The position numbers were made by a program, and so were the translations under genes. From contig CAUPCB010000003.1 of NCBI GenBank assembly GCA_963509715.1, positions 13,550 through 77,549 of the forward strand: a DNA stretch of 64,000 nucleotides. Direction: 5' to 3'. Every line of letters begins with the position of its first letter. The first letter of the stretch is position 1. Of the stretch, positions 8,164 to 16,764 are shown one piece after another. This DNA comes from JABCPE02 sp963509715 (GTDB taxonomy: Bacteria; Bacteroidota; Bacteroidia; Flavobacteriales; Weeksellaceae). The notes under the pieces were generated by a model that was not told the DNA's origin, did no database searches, and saw only the letters and a list, made by a program, of their open reading frames with translations.

Positions 8164-9123
8164 ATGAAGAAATTAACATTAGTTATTTTAGCACTTGCAT
8201 TTGGAAATGCATTTGCACAAGAAAATGAAACAGTAAAAGATTCTGCGGTTGCAGTTGTAGAAGAAGTAGTGGCAGAGCCAGAACCACCGAAAAAAAACTG
8301 GTCTATAGAAGGGCAAAATACCCTAATGCTAAACCAAGCGGCATTCTCTAACTGGGTAGGCGGTGGAGCTAATAATGTGGGATGGTTAGTAGGAGTGAAC
8401 TATAATTTCACTTACCAAAAAGACAAAGACCTTTGGGAAAATAACATCATCTTAGGATATGGAAGAAATAATACCCAAGGATTAGGAAACAGAAAAACAC
8501 AGGATAATATCAACATCAGCACGAACTACGGTAGAGCTATCTCTAAAAACTGGTATGTGTCTGCTGGAGCGAGCTTTATTTCTCAATTTGACAACGGATA
8601 TGCTGATGGAAATAATCCAAGCGCTGCGAAAATCTCAAGCTTTATGGCACCAGGGTACTTGAATATCGGGGCTGGTTTTACTTATAAACCAAATGAAGAT
8701 TTCACGCTTACTTTAAGACCTGCTAACGCAAGAATGACTTTTGTTTTAGACAAGGATTTACAGTACAAAGGAAACTACGGACTTAAAAACGACGGAGACA
8801 GCATGTTGTTCCAGTTTGGGTTCTATGCAGATGCTTCTTATAAAGTGAAATTGATGGAAAACATCCATTTGACAAACAAAGCATGGTTGTTCTCTAACTA
8901 TCTAGACCACCCAGAAAGAATCGCAATGGGATACAGCGGAATTCTTAATTTGAAAATCAACAAGTATATTTCGTCTAACATCACTCTGGATCTAGTGTAT
9001 GACCACAACCAAATCAGAAAAGTTCAGCTGAAACAGACACTTGGACTTGGGCTGGCTTACAATATCAGCAATGGTGTGAAAAAAGCTGACACATCAAGAA
9101 ACGCTGACTGGAAAAAAGACTAA
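8164..9123 (+). CDS. DUF3078 family outer-membrane beta-barrel protein
   Basis: A 319-aa exported protein. Signal peptide 1-18 ends NAFA/Q; a short acidic Glu/Val/Pro linker (about 19-44) precedes the barrel. The opening NQAAFSNWVGGGANN is the hallmark of DUF3078 proteins. The rest alternates aromatic and polar strands and ends with a LGLGLAYNIS strand, as in porin-like barrels. The function is unknown; the family is widespread and often abundant in bacteroidete outer membranes. It has a textbook promoter and terminator, so it stands alone and is probably well expressed. Confidence 0.87.
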   Translation: MKKLTLVILALAFGNAFAQENETVKDSAVAVVEEVVAEPEPPKKNWSIEGQNTLMLNQAAFSNWVGGGANNVGWLVGVNYNFTYQKDKDLWENNIILGYGRNNTQGLGNRKTQDNINISTNYGRAISKNWYVSAGASFISQFDNGYADGNNPSAAKISSFMAPGYLNIGAGFTYKPNEDFTLTLRPANARMTFVLDKDLQYKGNYGLKNDGDSMLFQFGFYADASYKVKLMENIHLTNKAWLFSNYLDHPERIAMGYSGILNLKINKYISSNITLDLVYDHNQIRKVQLKQTLGLGLAYNISNGVKKADTSRNADWKKD

Positions 9124-9136
9124 ATATCATCAATAG

Positions 9137-9175
9137 AAAAATAAGATTTATCCAAAAGGGTAAATCTTATTTTTT
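9137..9175 (+). terminator. Terminator after the DUF3078 gene
   Basis: A 14-bp stem pairs 9137-9150 (ending AAGATTTA) with 9161-9174 (starting TAAATCTT), with a short loop and a run of T's. Confidence 0.85.
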
Positions 9176-9222
9176 GTAATATTGTGGAACGCTAAAAAAT
9201 AATTTAAACAATAAATCAAAAA

Positions 9223-9852
9223 ATGAAACCGAGTTTTATTTTCTTGCCGTTGAGTAATGAGAAATACAGCTATATGCTATTGCTTGATACAGGAGAAATT
9301 ATAGAGTATGAAAACGGAAAAGAAATAACAAAATTTGGAGATTATGAATTGTTTAAACAATATTATCTTAAACTTAATCAAAGAGTTTGTTTACCTGATG
9401 AAATAGAAGATTTTTTCAGTCCAAATGAACTGGCGAAGAACTATCTTGCAGACCAAGATAAAATCCTAAATATAGAAAATTATATTGACGATTATTTAGC
9501 TGTGTTACAAGAAAATTTGTCAATTAAAATTGATAAATCCAGATTAGGAGAAGAAACATATATACTTAAAATTTTTAAAGAAATTAGAGAAGAAATTTCT
9601 TATGATGGTTCTCAGAAATATGAAATTCCCATTATCATTCTATATGGAGAGTATATCCGAGAATTATGCCCACAGAAAAAATGGTGTGTGAAACGAGATT
9701 ATAATGTGCTGGGGGAGGAGTATTACTATCCTGCACTTGAGGATGAAGATATTAGAGATTGTGTGCGGGAAATGCTATATAATGAGGGGGATGATAAAAT
9801 ATTTAACATCCAATATTTGCTGGATATGGCAGAGATAATAAAAAATGAGTAA
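9223..9852 (+). CDS. Hypothetical protein, acidic, cytoplasmic
   Basis: A 209-aa protein that I do not recognise. It has no signal peptide or membrane segment. The N-terminus (SFIFLPLSNEKYSYMLLLD) looks like two beta strands; the rest is acidic and rich in Tyr, Asp, Glu and Ile, with IPIIILYGEYI as a central hydrophobic strand and a C-terminal helix. It is more AT-rich than its neighbours and uses AAA/GAA/ATA heavily. It sits between the DUF3078 gene and another unknown gene, on the same strand, 66 nt apart. The acidic, soluble character recalls immunity proteins, but no toxin is nearby. Confidence 0.7.
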   Translation: MKPSFIFLPLSNEKYSYMLLLDTGEIIEYENGKEITKFGDYELFKQYYLKLNQRVCLPDEIEDFFSPNELAKNYLADQDKILNIENYIDDYLAVLQENLSIKIDKSRLGEETYILKIFKEIREEISYDGSQKYEIPIIILYGEYIRELCPQKKWCVKRDYNVLGEEYYYPALEDEDIRDCVREMLYNEGDDKIFNIQYLLDMAEIIKNE

Positions 9853-9918
9853 AAGTTCTGTTTTAGACATTTTTATAATAAGATGATATTATCATAATAC
9901 ATCAAAAATCCATAAGAT

Positions 9919-10707
9919 ATGAAACAAGAAGTGTATTTATGTGAGCAAAAAGGAACAACTTTCATTGTAGTTGATACCGAAGAGAATATTCAACAAGCTA
10001 TTGAAAGAGACAAAGATGAAAATAGAAGTCAATTTGTAAAATACTTACAAAGGAATGACCCATCAGGATTTAATGAATTCAGAGCCAGAAAACTGAACCC
10101 ATCCAAAGACAAGATAAAAGAGCCTTTAGGAATTAGTTTTCTAGGAGTAGAGGAAATAGATGTGGAATACTTAAATAGCCAAGTAGAGCATTTAAATATT
10201 AATAAAATCAATATCCGAAATAGCAAACTTGATATGCCATTGCCTAAGCATATTACAGATAATGTGAAAACTTTCTTCTGTGGAGGAAAAGTAAAAGGAG
10301 TAATAGTCTTGGATTTATATAAAAATTTAGAAGAAATTAATATCTTGGATTGGGATACGAAAATAAAATTCAAAAATGATTCAAAGAAGAATAATATTAG
10401 AAAATTAGTCGTATGGTATCATAAGCCCAAAGAAAAAACACTCAAAACATTGATAGAGTTTTTATATAATTTGGAAATATTAGAAATAAATCATACTAAT
10501 ATAGAAACTTTAGAAGGAGTAGAAAACCTTAGATTTCTAAAGGAAATAGAAATACAATATGGACGAAATCTAAAGCAAGTAAATTATCTTAATGAATGTA
10601 AAAAGCTGGGAAAAGTCTTTTTTAATAATTGTAAAAAGATAGAAGATATGGAAAAACTGCACCAGCGCGAGGGATTATATATTCGGAAAGTAGCCTTGTC
10701 AGGATAG
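9919..10707 (+). CDS. Hypothetical protein with leucine-rich-repeat-like C-terminus
   Basis: A 262-aa protein without signal peptide. The first half is unlike anything I recognise. From about residue 120 it shows irregular LRR-like units: LYKNLEEINILDW, LEILEINHTNIETLEGVENL, FLKEIEIQYGRNLKQVNYL and LGKVFFNNCKKIEDM. This resembles the degenerate LRR of bacteroidete proteins found near polymorphic-toxin immunity genes; that link is inference. Base composition is very AT-rich, pointing to an accessory origin. It is 66 nt after the previous unknown gene and may share its transcript. Confidence 0.72.
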   Translation: MKQEVYLCEQKGTTFIVVDTEENIQQAIERDKDENRSQFVKYLQRNDPSGFNEFRARKLNPSKDKIKEPLGISFLGVEEIDVEYLNSQVEHLNINKINIRNSKLDMPLPKHITDNVKTFFCGGKVKGVIVLDLYKNLEEINILDWDTKIKFKNDSKKNNIRKLVVWYHKPKEKTLKTLIEFLYNLEILEINHTNIETLEGVENLRFLKEIEIQYGRNLKQVNYLNECKKLGKVFFNNCKKIEDMEKLHQREGLYIRKVALSG

Positions 10708-10809
10708 ATAATGTCAATATAATCAAATTCTTACGGTTTGGTGAGCTGTAATATATTTTGTATTCTTTTCCTGTCCAAGAAATTTTCATAAAATAAAATA
10801 AAAATCTTC

Positions 10810-10839
10810 TTGCTTAGTAGAAAAAAATAATTATCTTTG
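10810..10839 (+). promoter_or_regulatory. Promoter of rpmH
   Basis: TTG (10810-10812), 19 nt, then TATCTTTG (10832-10839): an exact match to the consensus. The transcript leader is about 75 nt. Confidence 0.8.
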
Positions 10840-10920
10840 CACTCTCAAAAGGGAGAATAATTTTAAGTTTAAAAAGTAATGGAGCAGTAATGCTACCTCT
10901 TACAAGAAAAAGTATATAAA

Positions 10921-11076
10921 ATGAAAAGAACATTCCAACCATCAGAAAGAAAGAGAAGAAACAAACATGGGTTTAGAGAAAGAATGTCTACACCTAATGG
11001 TAGAAGAGTTTTAGCTGCAAGAAGAGCAAAAGGAAGAAAAAGATTGACAGTTAGCGAAGCAAGAGCTAAAAGATAA
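10921..11076 (+). CDS. rpmH: 50S ribosomal protein L34
   Basis: A 51-aa, very basic ribosomal protein of the large subunit. It begins MKRTFQPSERKRRNKHGF and contains the conserved MSTPNGRRVLAARRAKGRKRL block. The 156-nt gene is shorter than usual ORF cut-offs, and a longer antisense frame covers it, so it is easily missed. It has a consensus promoter and its own terminator. A 9-codon frame (10890-10919) ends just before the start and may be chance. Confidence 0.97.
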   Translation: MKRTFQPSERKRRNKHGFRERMSTPNGRRVLAARRAKGRKRLTVSEARAKR

Positions 11077-11101
11077 TCTGTCTTCTGAAAATAAAATAAT
11101 A

Positions 11102-11135
11102 GTGTCTGAAAGAATCTGTCTTTTGGACATTTTTT
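11102..11135 (+). terminator. Terminator after rpmH
   Basis: A 12-bp stem (11102-11113 with 11119-11130) using three G-U pairs, loop of 5 nt, followed by T's. Confidence 0.75.
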
Positions 11136-11223
11136 CGTTGTTATAACTCTCGGTTGTTTTAACATTTTTTTAATTTTAGATTTAACCTTTCGCAAAAAAA
11201 ATCATCAAACAAATAGAAACCCA

Positions 11224-11778
11224 ATGAAGGTAAAAGATGAAGATATTATCCTTCTTATGCAAAGTCCTGAAAGTCAAGAAAAAGGACTTCGTATGATGAT
11301 GGATGCGTATCAGAGTCGGTTGTATTGGCATATTCGTAGGCTGGTCAATGATGAAGATGCCGCAAAGGATGTTTTGCAGGAAACTTTTATCAAAGTCTAT
11401 CAGAATTTTTCACAATTCAAGAAAGACAGTCAGCTCTACACATGGCTCTACAGGATAGCATCTAACGAGGCTCTGCAACATCTGAATAAGGTGAAAAAAA
11501 TGCAGAAAACAGAGCAGGATGCAGATGTCTATCTAGAAAACCAAAAAGCAGAAAATAGCGGGAGAAATGCAGATGAAATAGAGCTTTTATTACAAGATGC
11601 GATACAAAAACTACCAGAGAAACAACGGATGGTTTTTACGCTGAGGTATTATGATGACCTGCCATATGAGGAAATTAGCAAGATTTTGGATATGTCAGTA
11701 AGTACACTGAAAACCAACTATCACTACGCGAAAAGCAAAATAGAACAGTATATTTTAGACCATAGCGAAGAATTTTAA
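11224..11778 (+). CDS. ECF-type sigma-70 family RNA polymerase sigma factor
   Basis: A 184-aa extracytoplasmic-function sigma factor. Region 2 (about residues 20-90) has DAAKDVLQETFIKVYQN and YTWLYRIASNEALQHLNK; region 4 (about 125-178) has LPEKQRMVFTLRYYDDLPYEEISKIL and the helix-turn-helix MSVSTLKTNYHYAKSKI. It is the first gene of a three-gene operon, 2 nt before a single-pass membrane protein and then a periplasmic Spy-like protein, an arrangement in which the membrane protein usually acts as the anti-sigma factor. No TAnnTTTG box was found upstream, which fits autoregulation from an ECF-type promoter, though that is inference. Confidence 0.93.
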   Translation: MKVKDEDIILLMQSPESQEKGLRMMMDAYQSRLYWHIRRLVNDEDAAKDVLQETFIKVYQNFSQFKKDSQLYTWLYRIASNEALQHLNKVKKMQKTEQDADVYLENQKAENSGRNADEIELLLQDAIQKLPEKQRMVFTLRYYDDLPYEEISKILDMSVSTLKTNYHYAKSKIEQYILDHSEEF

Positions 11779-11780
11779 AA

Positions 11781-12290
11781 ATGAAAAAAATAGATATAGA
11801 AAAATGGGAACGAAAAACGCCTGAACTGCCAGAAAACTTTTTCGAGGAAATGCAGGAAAAAGTTTTAGATAAAACGGTAAGGGTAGAAAAACGACCTGTG
11901 AAAAGGTTTAAAATAAACCCAGCGTGGGCTTCTGCAGCTGCGATAGCGGTGATTTTTGGGATTTCGTTTTTTATAAATTTCAAGAATAAAAATGCGGAAG
12001 TGATACAAAATCCTCAGATGGTTCAGACTGAAAATAATTCAAATCTAAATCAAGAGCAAAGCGCTGAATATCAAGCAGATGTTGTAAATCAAGAAGCGGT
12101 AGAGAATCAACCCTATACAGAACCGAAAACATCTTTCGCAGGGCAGAGTTCTGATGCTGTTTCTGAGCAGAAAATAAAAAATCTTTCTACGAAACTCAAA
12201 ATGGAAGAGGTTCTCAATGTCATGAGCGAAGAGGAACTTCAGGAGCTGACTAGTAATTATGAACAAGACACCTTTTTGGATTTATATTAA
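11781..12290 (+). CDS. Single-pass membrane protein, putative anti-sigma factor
   Basis: A 169-aa protein starting 2 nt after the sigma factor stop. The cytoplasmic N-terminus (about 45 residues) includes WERKTPELPENFFEEM, a motif common in bacteroidete sigma-operon proteins. One transmembrane helix follows (about 50-67, WASAAAIAVIFGISFFI), then a Gln/Asn/Glu-rich periplasmic region of about 100 residues with a helical end. It lacks a ZAS zinc motif. Position and topology suggest it holds the sigma factor at the membrane; there is no direct homology evidence I can see. Confidence 0.75.
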   Translation: MKKIDIEKWERKTPELPENFFEEMQEKVLDKTVRVEKRPVKRFKINPAWASAAAIAVIFGISFFINFKNKNAEVIQNPQMVQTENNSNLNQEQSAEYQADVVNQEAVENQPYTEPKTSFAGQSSDAVSEQKIKNLSTKLKMEEVLNVMSEEELQELTSNYEQDTFLDLY

Positions 12291-12304
12291 TTAAAATTTT
12301 AAAA

Positions 12305-12790
12305 ATGAAAAAAATATTTTTTTTATTAGCCATATCTTTTGGAATGCTGGTTTCTGCACAAAAGAACAATGGAAAACACCACGAGGACAAGAAAAGCTAT
12401 ATTCATGATTTTGAAAAAATGACACATGAAGAGAAAATGGCTTTCATTCAGCAGTTGAGTGTTAATAAAATCATCAAAGAATTAGAGCTTTCTGGTGAGA
12501 AAAAAGATACTGTGGAGAAACTTCTTAGTGAATATCTTAAAGCGCAAAGGGAAATAAAAGCTTTTAAACCTATGGGTGCTCATGAAAATCTGACTGATGA
12601 AGAGGCTTTAAGAAAGATAAACCTTGGTTTTGAAGTTGCGCAGAAGGTTTTGGATAACAGAAAATTTTACTCCAAAAAATTACTGGAACACCTTTCTCCA
12701 CAACAGGTTTTGAAAATTTATAAAATAGAGAAAGATATCAAGGATTCCTTTAAGCATAAACACGATAAAGACAAACATAAGACTAAATAA
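12305..12790 (+). CDS. Periplasmic Spy/CpxP/CnrX-like protein
   Basis: A 161-aa exported helical protein. Signal peptide 1-18 ends VSAQ. The mature part is all-helical with heptad-like patterns: LELSGEKKDTVEKLLSEYL, LTDEEALRKINLGFEVAQ and LLEHLSPQQVLKIYKIEKD, close to the LTxxQ pattern of Spy, ZraP and CnrX. His/Asp/Lys-rich ends (GKHHEDKK and HKHDKDKHK) could bind metal. It ends the ECF operon, so it may be the periplasmic sensor or a sigma-induced chaperone. The family assignment is by pattern only. Confidence 0.75.
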   Translation: MKKIFFLLAISFGMLVSAQKNNGKHHEDKKSYIHDFEKMTHEEKMAFIQQLSVNKIIKELELSGEKKDTVEKLLSEYLKAQREIKAFKPMGAHENLTDEEALRKINLGFEVAQKVLDNRKFYSKKLLEHLSPQQVLKIYKIEKDIKDSFKHKHDKDKHKTK

Positions 12791-12799
12791 ATTTATACC

Positions 12800-12830
12800 A
12801 AAAGAGATTGATTTTTTCAGTCTCTTTTTT
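12800..12830 (+). terminator. Terminator after the ECF sigma operon
   Basis: A 12-bp stem (12800-12811 with 12817-12828, one G-U pair), loop of five T's, then T's. Its 5' arm contains the -33 TTG of the lepA promoter. Confidence 0.8.
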
Positions 12831-12840
12831 GTTATCTTTG
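12808..12840 (+). promoter_or_regulatory. Promoter of lepA, overlapping a terminator
   Basis: TATCTTTG (12833-12840) is an exact -7 box 19 nt before the lepA ATG; TTG at 12808-12810 is 22 nt upstream of it and lies within the terminator stem. Confidence 0.65.
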
Positions 12841-12859
12841 CAGGATACTGATTTTTGAA

Positions 12860-14656
12860 ATGAAAAATATAAGAAATTTTTGCATCATTGCACATATTGA
12901 CCATGGTAAATCTACCTTGGCAGACCGACTTTTGGAGTATACTAATACAGTGACACAGAGGGAGTTGCAGGCGCAGACTCTTGATGATATGGATTTGGAA
13001 AAGGAGCGAGGAATTACCATAAAATCCCATGCTATCCAGATGGACTATGAATACAAGGGTGAAAAATATATCCTTAACCTTATTGACACTCCTGGGCATG
13101 TGGATTTCTCGTATGAAGTTTCGCGTTCCATTGCGGCGTGCGAAGGAGCTTTGCTGATTGTAGATGCGGCGCAAAGCATTCAGGCTCAGACTATTTCCAA
13201 TCTTTATTTGGCGTTAGAAAACGATTTGGAAATTATTCCAATTTTGAATAAAATAGACCTTCCTTCGGCAAATCCTGAGGAGGTTACAGATGAAATTGTC
13301 AATCTTTTGGGCTGTAAACCAGAGGATGTTCTCCGTGTTTCTGGAAAAACAGGAGCAGGAGTGAAAGAACTTTTGGAGCAGATCGTGGAGAGAATCCCAG
13401 CGCCAGAGGGTGACCCAGATGCACCGCTACAGGCGTTGATTTTTGACTCTGTGTTTAACCCATTTAGAGGAATTGAGGCTTATTTCAAAGTGGTAAATGG
13501 AAGCATCAAGAAAGGACAGAAAGTGAAATTTATGGCTACTGACCGCACCTATGATGCCGATGAGGTAGGAACTTTGAAACTAAAACAAGCGCCTAAACAA
13601 GAGATAAAATGTGGAGATGTGGGCTACATCATTTCTGGAATAAAGGATGCCCGAGAGGTGAAAGTAGGGGACACCATTACTTCCGCTGAAAATCCAGCTC
13701 CTGCACCGATAGAAGGTTTCGAAGAGGTGAAACCGATGGTATTTGCGGGGATTTATCCGATAGAATCTGAAGATTTTGAGGAGCTTAGGGCTTCATTAGA
13801 AAAACTAAGGCTCAATGATGCTTCACTTGTTTTCGAGGCGGAAAGTTCGGCGGCACTGGGCTTTGGTTTCCGATGTGGTTTCCTTGGAATGCTTCACATG
13901 GAGATAGTTCAGGAGCGTCTTGACAGGGAATTTGGGATGAATGTAATCACTACTGTTCCCAATGTATCTTATCACGGCTACACCAAGAAAGAGCCAGATG
14001 TTCCTATCCTTATCAACAACCCATCCGAAATGATGGACCCTACCACGATGGATAGAGTGGAAGAACCGTATATAAAGGCTTCTATCATTACTAAGTCTGA
14101 TTTTGTGGGAGCTGTGATGACGCTTTGTATAGAAAAACGAGGCGAAATCGTGAACCAGTCTTATTTGACTTCTGACCGAGTGGAATTGATTTTCAATATG
14201 CCGTTATCAGAGGTGGTGTTTGATTTTTATGACCGATTAAAATCTATTTCCAAAGGATATGCATCGTTTGACTATCACCCAATAGGTTTCCGTCCATCCA
14301 AATTGGTGAAAATGGATATCCTTATCAATGGAGATATGGTGGATGCGCTTTCTTCCCTGATACACGATTCCAATGCCTATAACATCGGTAAAAAAATGTG
14401 CGAGAAACTTCGTGAACTGATACCGAGACAGCAGTTTGACATCGCGGTTCAGGCGGCTCTGGGAACTAAAGTAATCGCCCGAGAAACCATAAAAGCCCTT
14501 CGTAAAGATGTAACCGCAAAATGTTATGGTGGTGACATCTCTCGTAAGAGAAAACTCCTTGAAAAACAAAAAGAAGGAAAGAAAAAAATGAAACAAATTG
14601 GGCGTGTAGAAGTTCCTCAGTCTGCATTTATGGCGGTGCTGAAGCTGAATGATTAG
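12860..14656 (+). CDS. lepA: Elongation factor 4
   Basis: A 598-aa translational GTPase that back-translocates or remodels stalled ribosomes. G1 is AHIDHGKST (about 11-19), the switch I region has ERGITIKSHAIQM, G3 is DTPGHVDF, G4 is NKIDLP. Domains II, III and V follow, and the LepA-specific C-terminal domain ends with KCYGGDISRKRKLLEKQKEGKKKMK and VEVPQSAFMAVLKL. Full length, standard for the family. A small lipoprotein gene follows 15 nt downstream and is probably co-transcribed. Confidence 0.98.
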   Translation: MKNIRNFCIIAHIDHGKSTLADRLLEYTNTVTQRELQAQTLDDMDLEKERGITIKSHAIQMDYEYKGEKYILNLIDTPGHVDFSYEVSRSIAACEGALLIVDAAQSIQAQTISNLYLALENDLEIIPILNKIDLPSANPEEVTDEIVNLLGCKPEDVLRVSGKTGAGVKELLEQIVERIPAPEGDPDAPLQALIFDSVFNPFRGIEAYFKVVNGSIKKGQKVKFMATDRTYDADEVGTLKLKQAPKQEIKCGDVGYIISGIKDAREVKVGDTITSAENPAPAPIEGFEEVKPMVFAGIYPIESEDFEELRASLEKLRLNDASLVFEAESSAALGFGFRCGFLGMLHMEIVQERLDREFGMNVITTVPNVSYHGYTKKEPDVPILINNPSEMMDPTTMDRVEEPYIKASIITKSDFVGAVMTLCIEKRGEIVNQSYLTSDRVELIFNMPLSEVVFDFYDRLKSISKGYASFDYHPIGFRPSKLVKMDILINGDMVDALSSLIHDSNAYNIGKKMCEKLRELIPRQQFDIAVQAALGTKVIARETIKALRKDVTAKCYGGDISRKRKLLEKQKEGKKKMKQIGRVEVPQSAFMAVLKLND

Positions 14657-14671
14657 AAAAAGAGATAAACT

Positions 14672-15004
14672 ATGAAATACTATTTAAATTTGAGTTTAGT
14701 TATAATTTTTCTTTATTCATGTGGGAAAGATAAGAAAAATGGATATAAGGAAGGAGGAGCTGATTATAAGTATGAATATAGAACTGGTACTTCTGGAGAA
14801 TATGAATATAATTATGATGTTATAGGAGAGGATGAGGAAGGTGAAGAAGTAAGTGGGAATGTTGACACACAAGGTAAATATGGAGAAGGGACAATTATAG
14901 ATAGTTATGGAAAAGAGAGAGAAGTAGAAACTGAGTGGGTTGATTATGGTGTTATGGAGGCAACCGATGAGGATGGGAATGTTTATAGATTAGAAGTTGA
15001 ATAA
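14672..15004 (+). CDS. Small acidic lipoprotein of unknown function
   Basis: A 110-aa predicted lipoprotein. The signal is MKYYLNLSLVIIFLYSCGKD, with lipobox LYSC and Cys at residue 17. The mature part is rich in Tyr, Gly, Glu and Asp with two Tyr/Glu-rich strands (YKYEYRTG and EYEYNYDV) and then repeated beta-hairpin-like Gly/Glu turns. No known domain was recognised. It lies directly after lepA but has no evident link in function; this kind of small lipoprotein is often lineage-specific. Confidence 0.78.
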   Translation: MKYYLNLSLVIIFLYSCGKDKKNGYKEGGADYKYEYRTGTSGEYEYNYDVIGEDEEGEEVSGNVDTQGKYGEGTIIDSYGKEREVETEWVDYGVMEATDEDGNVYRLEVE

Positions 15005-15059
15005 TTATAATAATCTGTAGTTAATATTATACAAATATATTTACGGAATAGTTCAGTTT

Positions 15060-16064
15060 ATGTTTAGTAAAGAGGCTTTGTCAGAGATAGAAAATCTGAT
15101 TTCAGTAAAAGAAAAAATAGTAATCGTTACCCATTACAATCCTGATGGAGATGCCATTGGGAGCAGTCTTGGGCTTAAGCATTTCCTTAGGAATAGAGGC
15201 GTAGAGGCGGAAATCATCGTTCCCAACGACTTCCCAAAGTTCCTAAAATGGATGCCCGAAGCAAAAAAAATAACTATCGCAGAGTATAAAAAAAGAAAAG
15301 CCATAGAGCTGATAGAGGCAGCGGATGTGGTATTTTGCTTGGATTTTAATACTTATACGAGGATAGGTATGGTAGGCGACTGGGTAAGCAATTCCAAAGC
15401 CGTTAAAATCTTGATAGACCACCACCAGCAGCCTGGTGAGTTTGATTTTGTTTATTCTGATACCAATATTCCTGCTACTTCGCAGATGGTTTATCATTTT
15501 ATAGAAGCGCTGGGACAGGAAAATCTAGTTGATGAAAACACCGCAAAATGCCTATATACAGGGATAATGACCGATACGGGGGGCTTTCGGTACCGTTCCA
15601 CAAGTGCGACTACTCACAGAATTATCGCGAATTTAATAGAAAAAGGCGCAAATCCTGCCGAGATTAGTTCTAACACTTGGGATAATAATACGGTGAGCCG
15701 TCTGAAACTGCTTTCCTTGATTTTAGGGCGAGTGGAATTGGTAAAAGATAATGAAGTGGTTGTTCTTTGGCTAAAACGAAACGAACTGCAAGAATTTGGC
15801 TTTGAAAAGGGAGATACTGATGGCTTTGTAAATTATGGGCTGAGCCTCGCTGGTGTGAAGGTTTCCGCTTTCTTTATGGAAGACCTTTATGAAGATTTTA
15901 TCAAAATATCTTTCCGTTCCAAAGAAGATGTAGATGTCAATCAGTTCGCTAGAAAATATTTCAATGGTGGCGGACATATCAACGCCGCTGGAGGGAAATA
16001 TCTAAAATCTCTGGAAGAAACAGTATCAGATTTTAAGAAAATTGTAGAAAAAGAAGGAATATAA
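15060..16064 (+). CDS. DHH/DHHA1 phosphoesterase (NrnA-like)
   Basis: A 334-aa DHH superfamily phosphoesterase. The N-terminal DHH domain has THYNPDGDAIGSSLG, FCLDFNTYTRIG and the signature DHHQQPGEF; the DHHA1 domain has the substrate-binding GGGHINAAGG near the C-terminus (about 309-318). This is the bifunctional oligoribonuclease/pAp phosphatase type, which removes nanoRNA ends and recycles pAp, although the exact substrate (nanoRNA or cyclic-dinucleotide products) cannot be told here. All metal-binding Asp and His residues seem intact. Confidence 0.9.
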   Translation: MFSKEALSEIENLISVKEKIVIVTHYNPDGDAIGSSLGLKHFLRNRGVEAEIIVPNDFPKFLKWMPEAKKITIAEYKKRKAIELIEAADVVFCLDFNTYTRIGMVGDWVSNSKAVKILIDHHQQPGEFDFVYSDTNIPATSQMVYHFIEALGQENLVDENTAKCLYTGIMTDTGGFRYRSTSATTHRIIANLIEKGANPAEISSNTWDNNTVSRLKLLSLILGRVELVKDNEVVVLWLKRNELQEFGFEKGDTDGFVNYGLSLAGVKVSAFFMEDLYEDFIKISFRSKEDVDVNQFARKYFNGGGHINAAGGKYLKSLEETVSDFKKIVEKEGI

Positions 16065-16065
16065 A

Positions 16066-16089
16066 AAAGCTGCCATATTTGGCAGCTTT
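16066..16089. terminator. Bidirectional terminator between the DHH gene and psd
   Basis: A perfect 10-bp stem AAAGCTGCCA (16066-16075) with TGGCAGCTTT (16080-16089), flanked by A's and T's. Confidence 0.85.
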
Positions 16090-16095
16090 AATTTT

Positions 16096-16752
16096 TTATG
16101 CGTTTTTCAGTTTTGCGATTACATCGATACCTCCTGTGGTAATGTCTCCTATTTTGCAGAGAACTTCTGTGCCGATTGGCAAGAAAACATCCATCCTAGA
16201 ACCGAATTTGATGAAGCCCAGCTCATGCCCTGCTTTGGCATCATCGCCCACTTCTGAATACATTACGATTCTTCTCGCGACATATCCTGCTATCTGTCTA
16301 AATACTACTTTCTGGTTGGTCAGAGTGTCCACAGCTATCGTTGTTCTTTCGTTTTCTGTGGAGGATTTTTCGTTCCAAGCCATCAGGTATTTCCCAGCAT
16401 GGTATTTTCTGTAGGAAACTTTTCCTGTCACAGGATATCTGCATATATGTACATTGAGAGGAGACATGAAAATAGAAATCTGAAGGCATTTTGTTTTCAA
16501 AACTTCGTCTTCTTCCACTTCCTTTATCATCACTACTTTTCCATCAACAGGCGCCACCACAGTGTCCGTGTGTTCTGAAATATTTCTGTTTGGAACACGG
16601 AAAAACCAAACAACCAAGCAGAATAAAATAAGTAAAGGCAGGGTTACCAATACCGAATATCTATCAAGAAAAAAATGCGAAATGGCAGATAACAAGGTTA
16701 AAACCAATAAAGAAACGATAATAGTCCCTTTTCCTTCTCTATGAAGTGTCAT
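16096..16752 (-). CDS. psd: Phosphatidylserine decarboxylase proenzyme
   Basis: A 218-aa short-type (archaeal/Bacteroidetes-like) decarboxylase that makes phosphatidylethanolamine. Two N-terminal transmembrane segments (about 12-52) precede VVAPVDGKVVMIKEV, IFMSPLNVHICRYPVTGKV and the self-cleavage site in KFGSRMDVFLP. The Ser of FGSR becomes the pyruvoyl group, so the protein is processed into beta and alpha chains. It is the last gene of the rsfS-ftsH-LUD-cdsA-psd cluster, 12 nt after cdsA, with which it shares the lipid pathway. Confidence 0.94.
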   Translation of the reverse strand: MTLHREGKGTIIVSLLVLTLLSAISHFFLDRYSVLVTLPLLILFCLVVWFFRVPNRNISEHTDTVVAPVDGKVVMIKEVEEDEVLKTKCLQISIFMSPLNVHICRYPVTGKVSYRKYHAGKYLMAWNEKSSTENERTTIAVDTLTNQKVVFRQIAGYVARRIVMYSEVGDDAKAGHELGFIKFGSRMDVFLPIGTEVLCKIGDITTGGIDVIAKLKNA

Positions 16753-16764
16753 AATTTTATGTAT

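Noticed and set aside
10890..10919. 9-codon frame just before rpmH
   Set aside because: Too short to separate from chance; mentioned only in the rpmH entry.
10893..11195. Minus-strand 100-aa frame
   Set aside because: It is the antisense of rpmH, whose plus-strand product is a clear ribosomal protein with promoter and terminator.
16079..16414. 111-aa plus-strand frame opposite psd
   Set aside because: Overlaps the terminator and psd coding strand; no independent signal.
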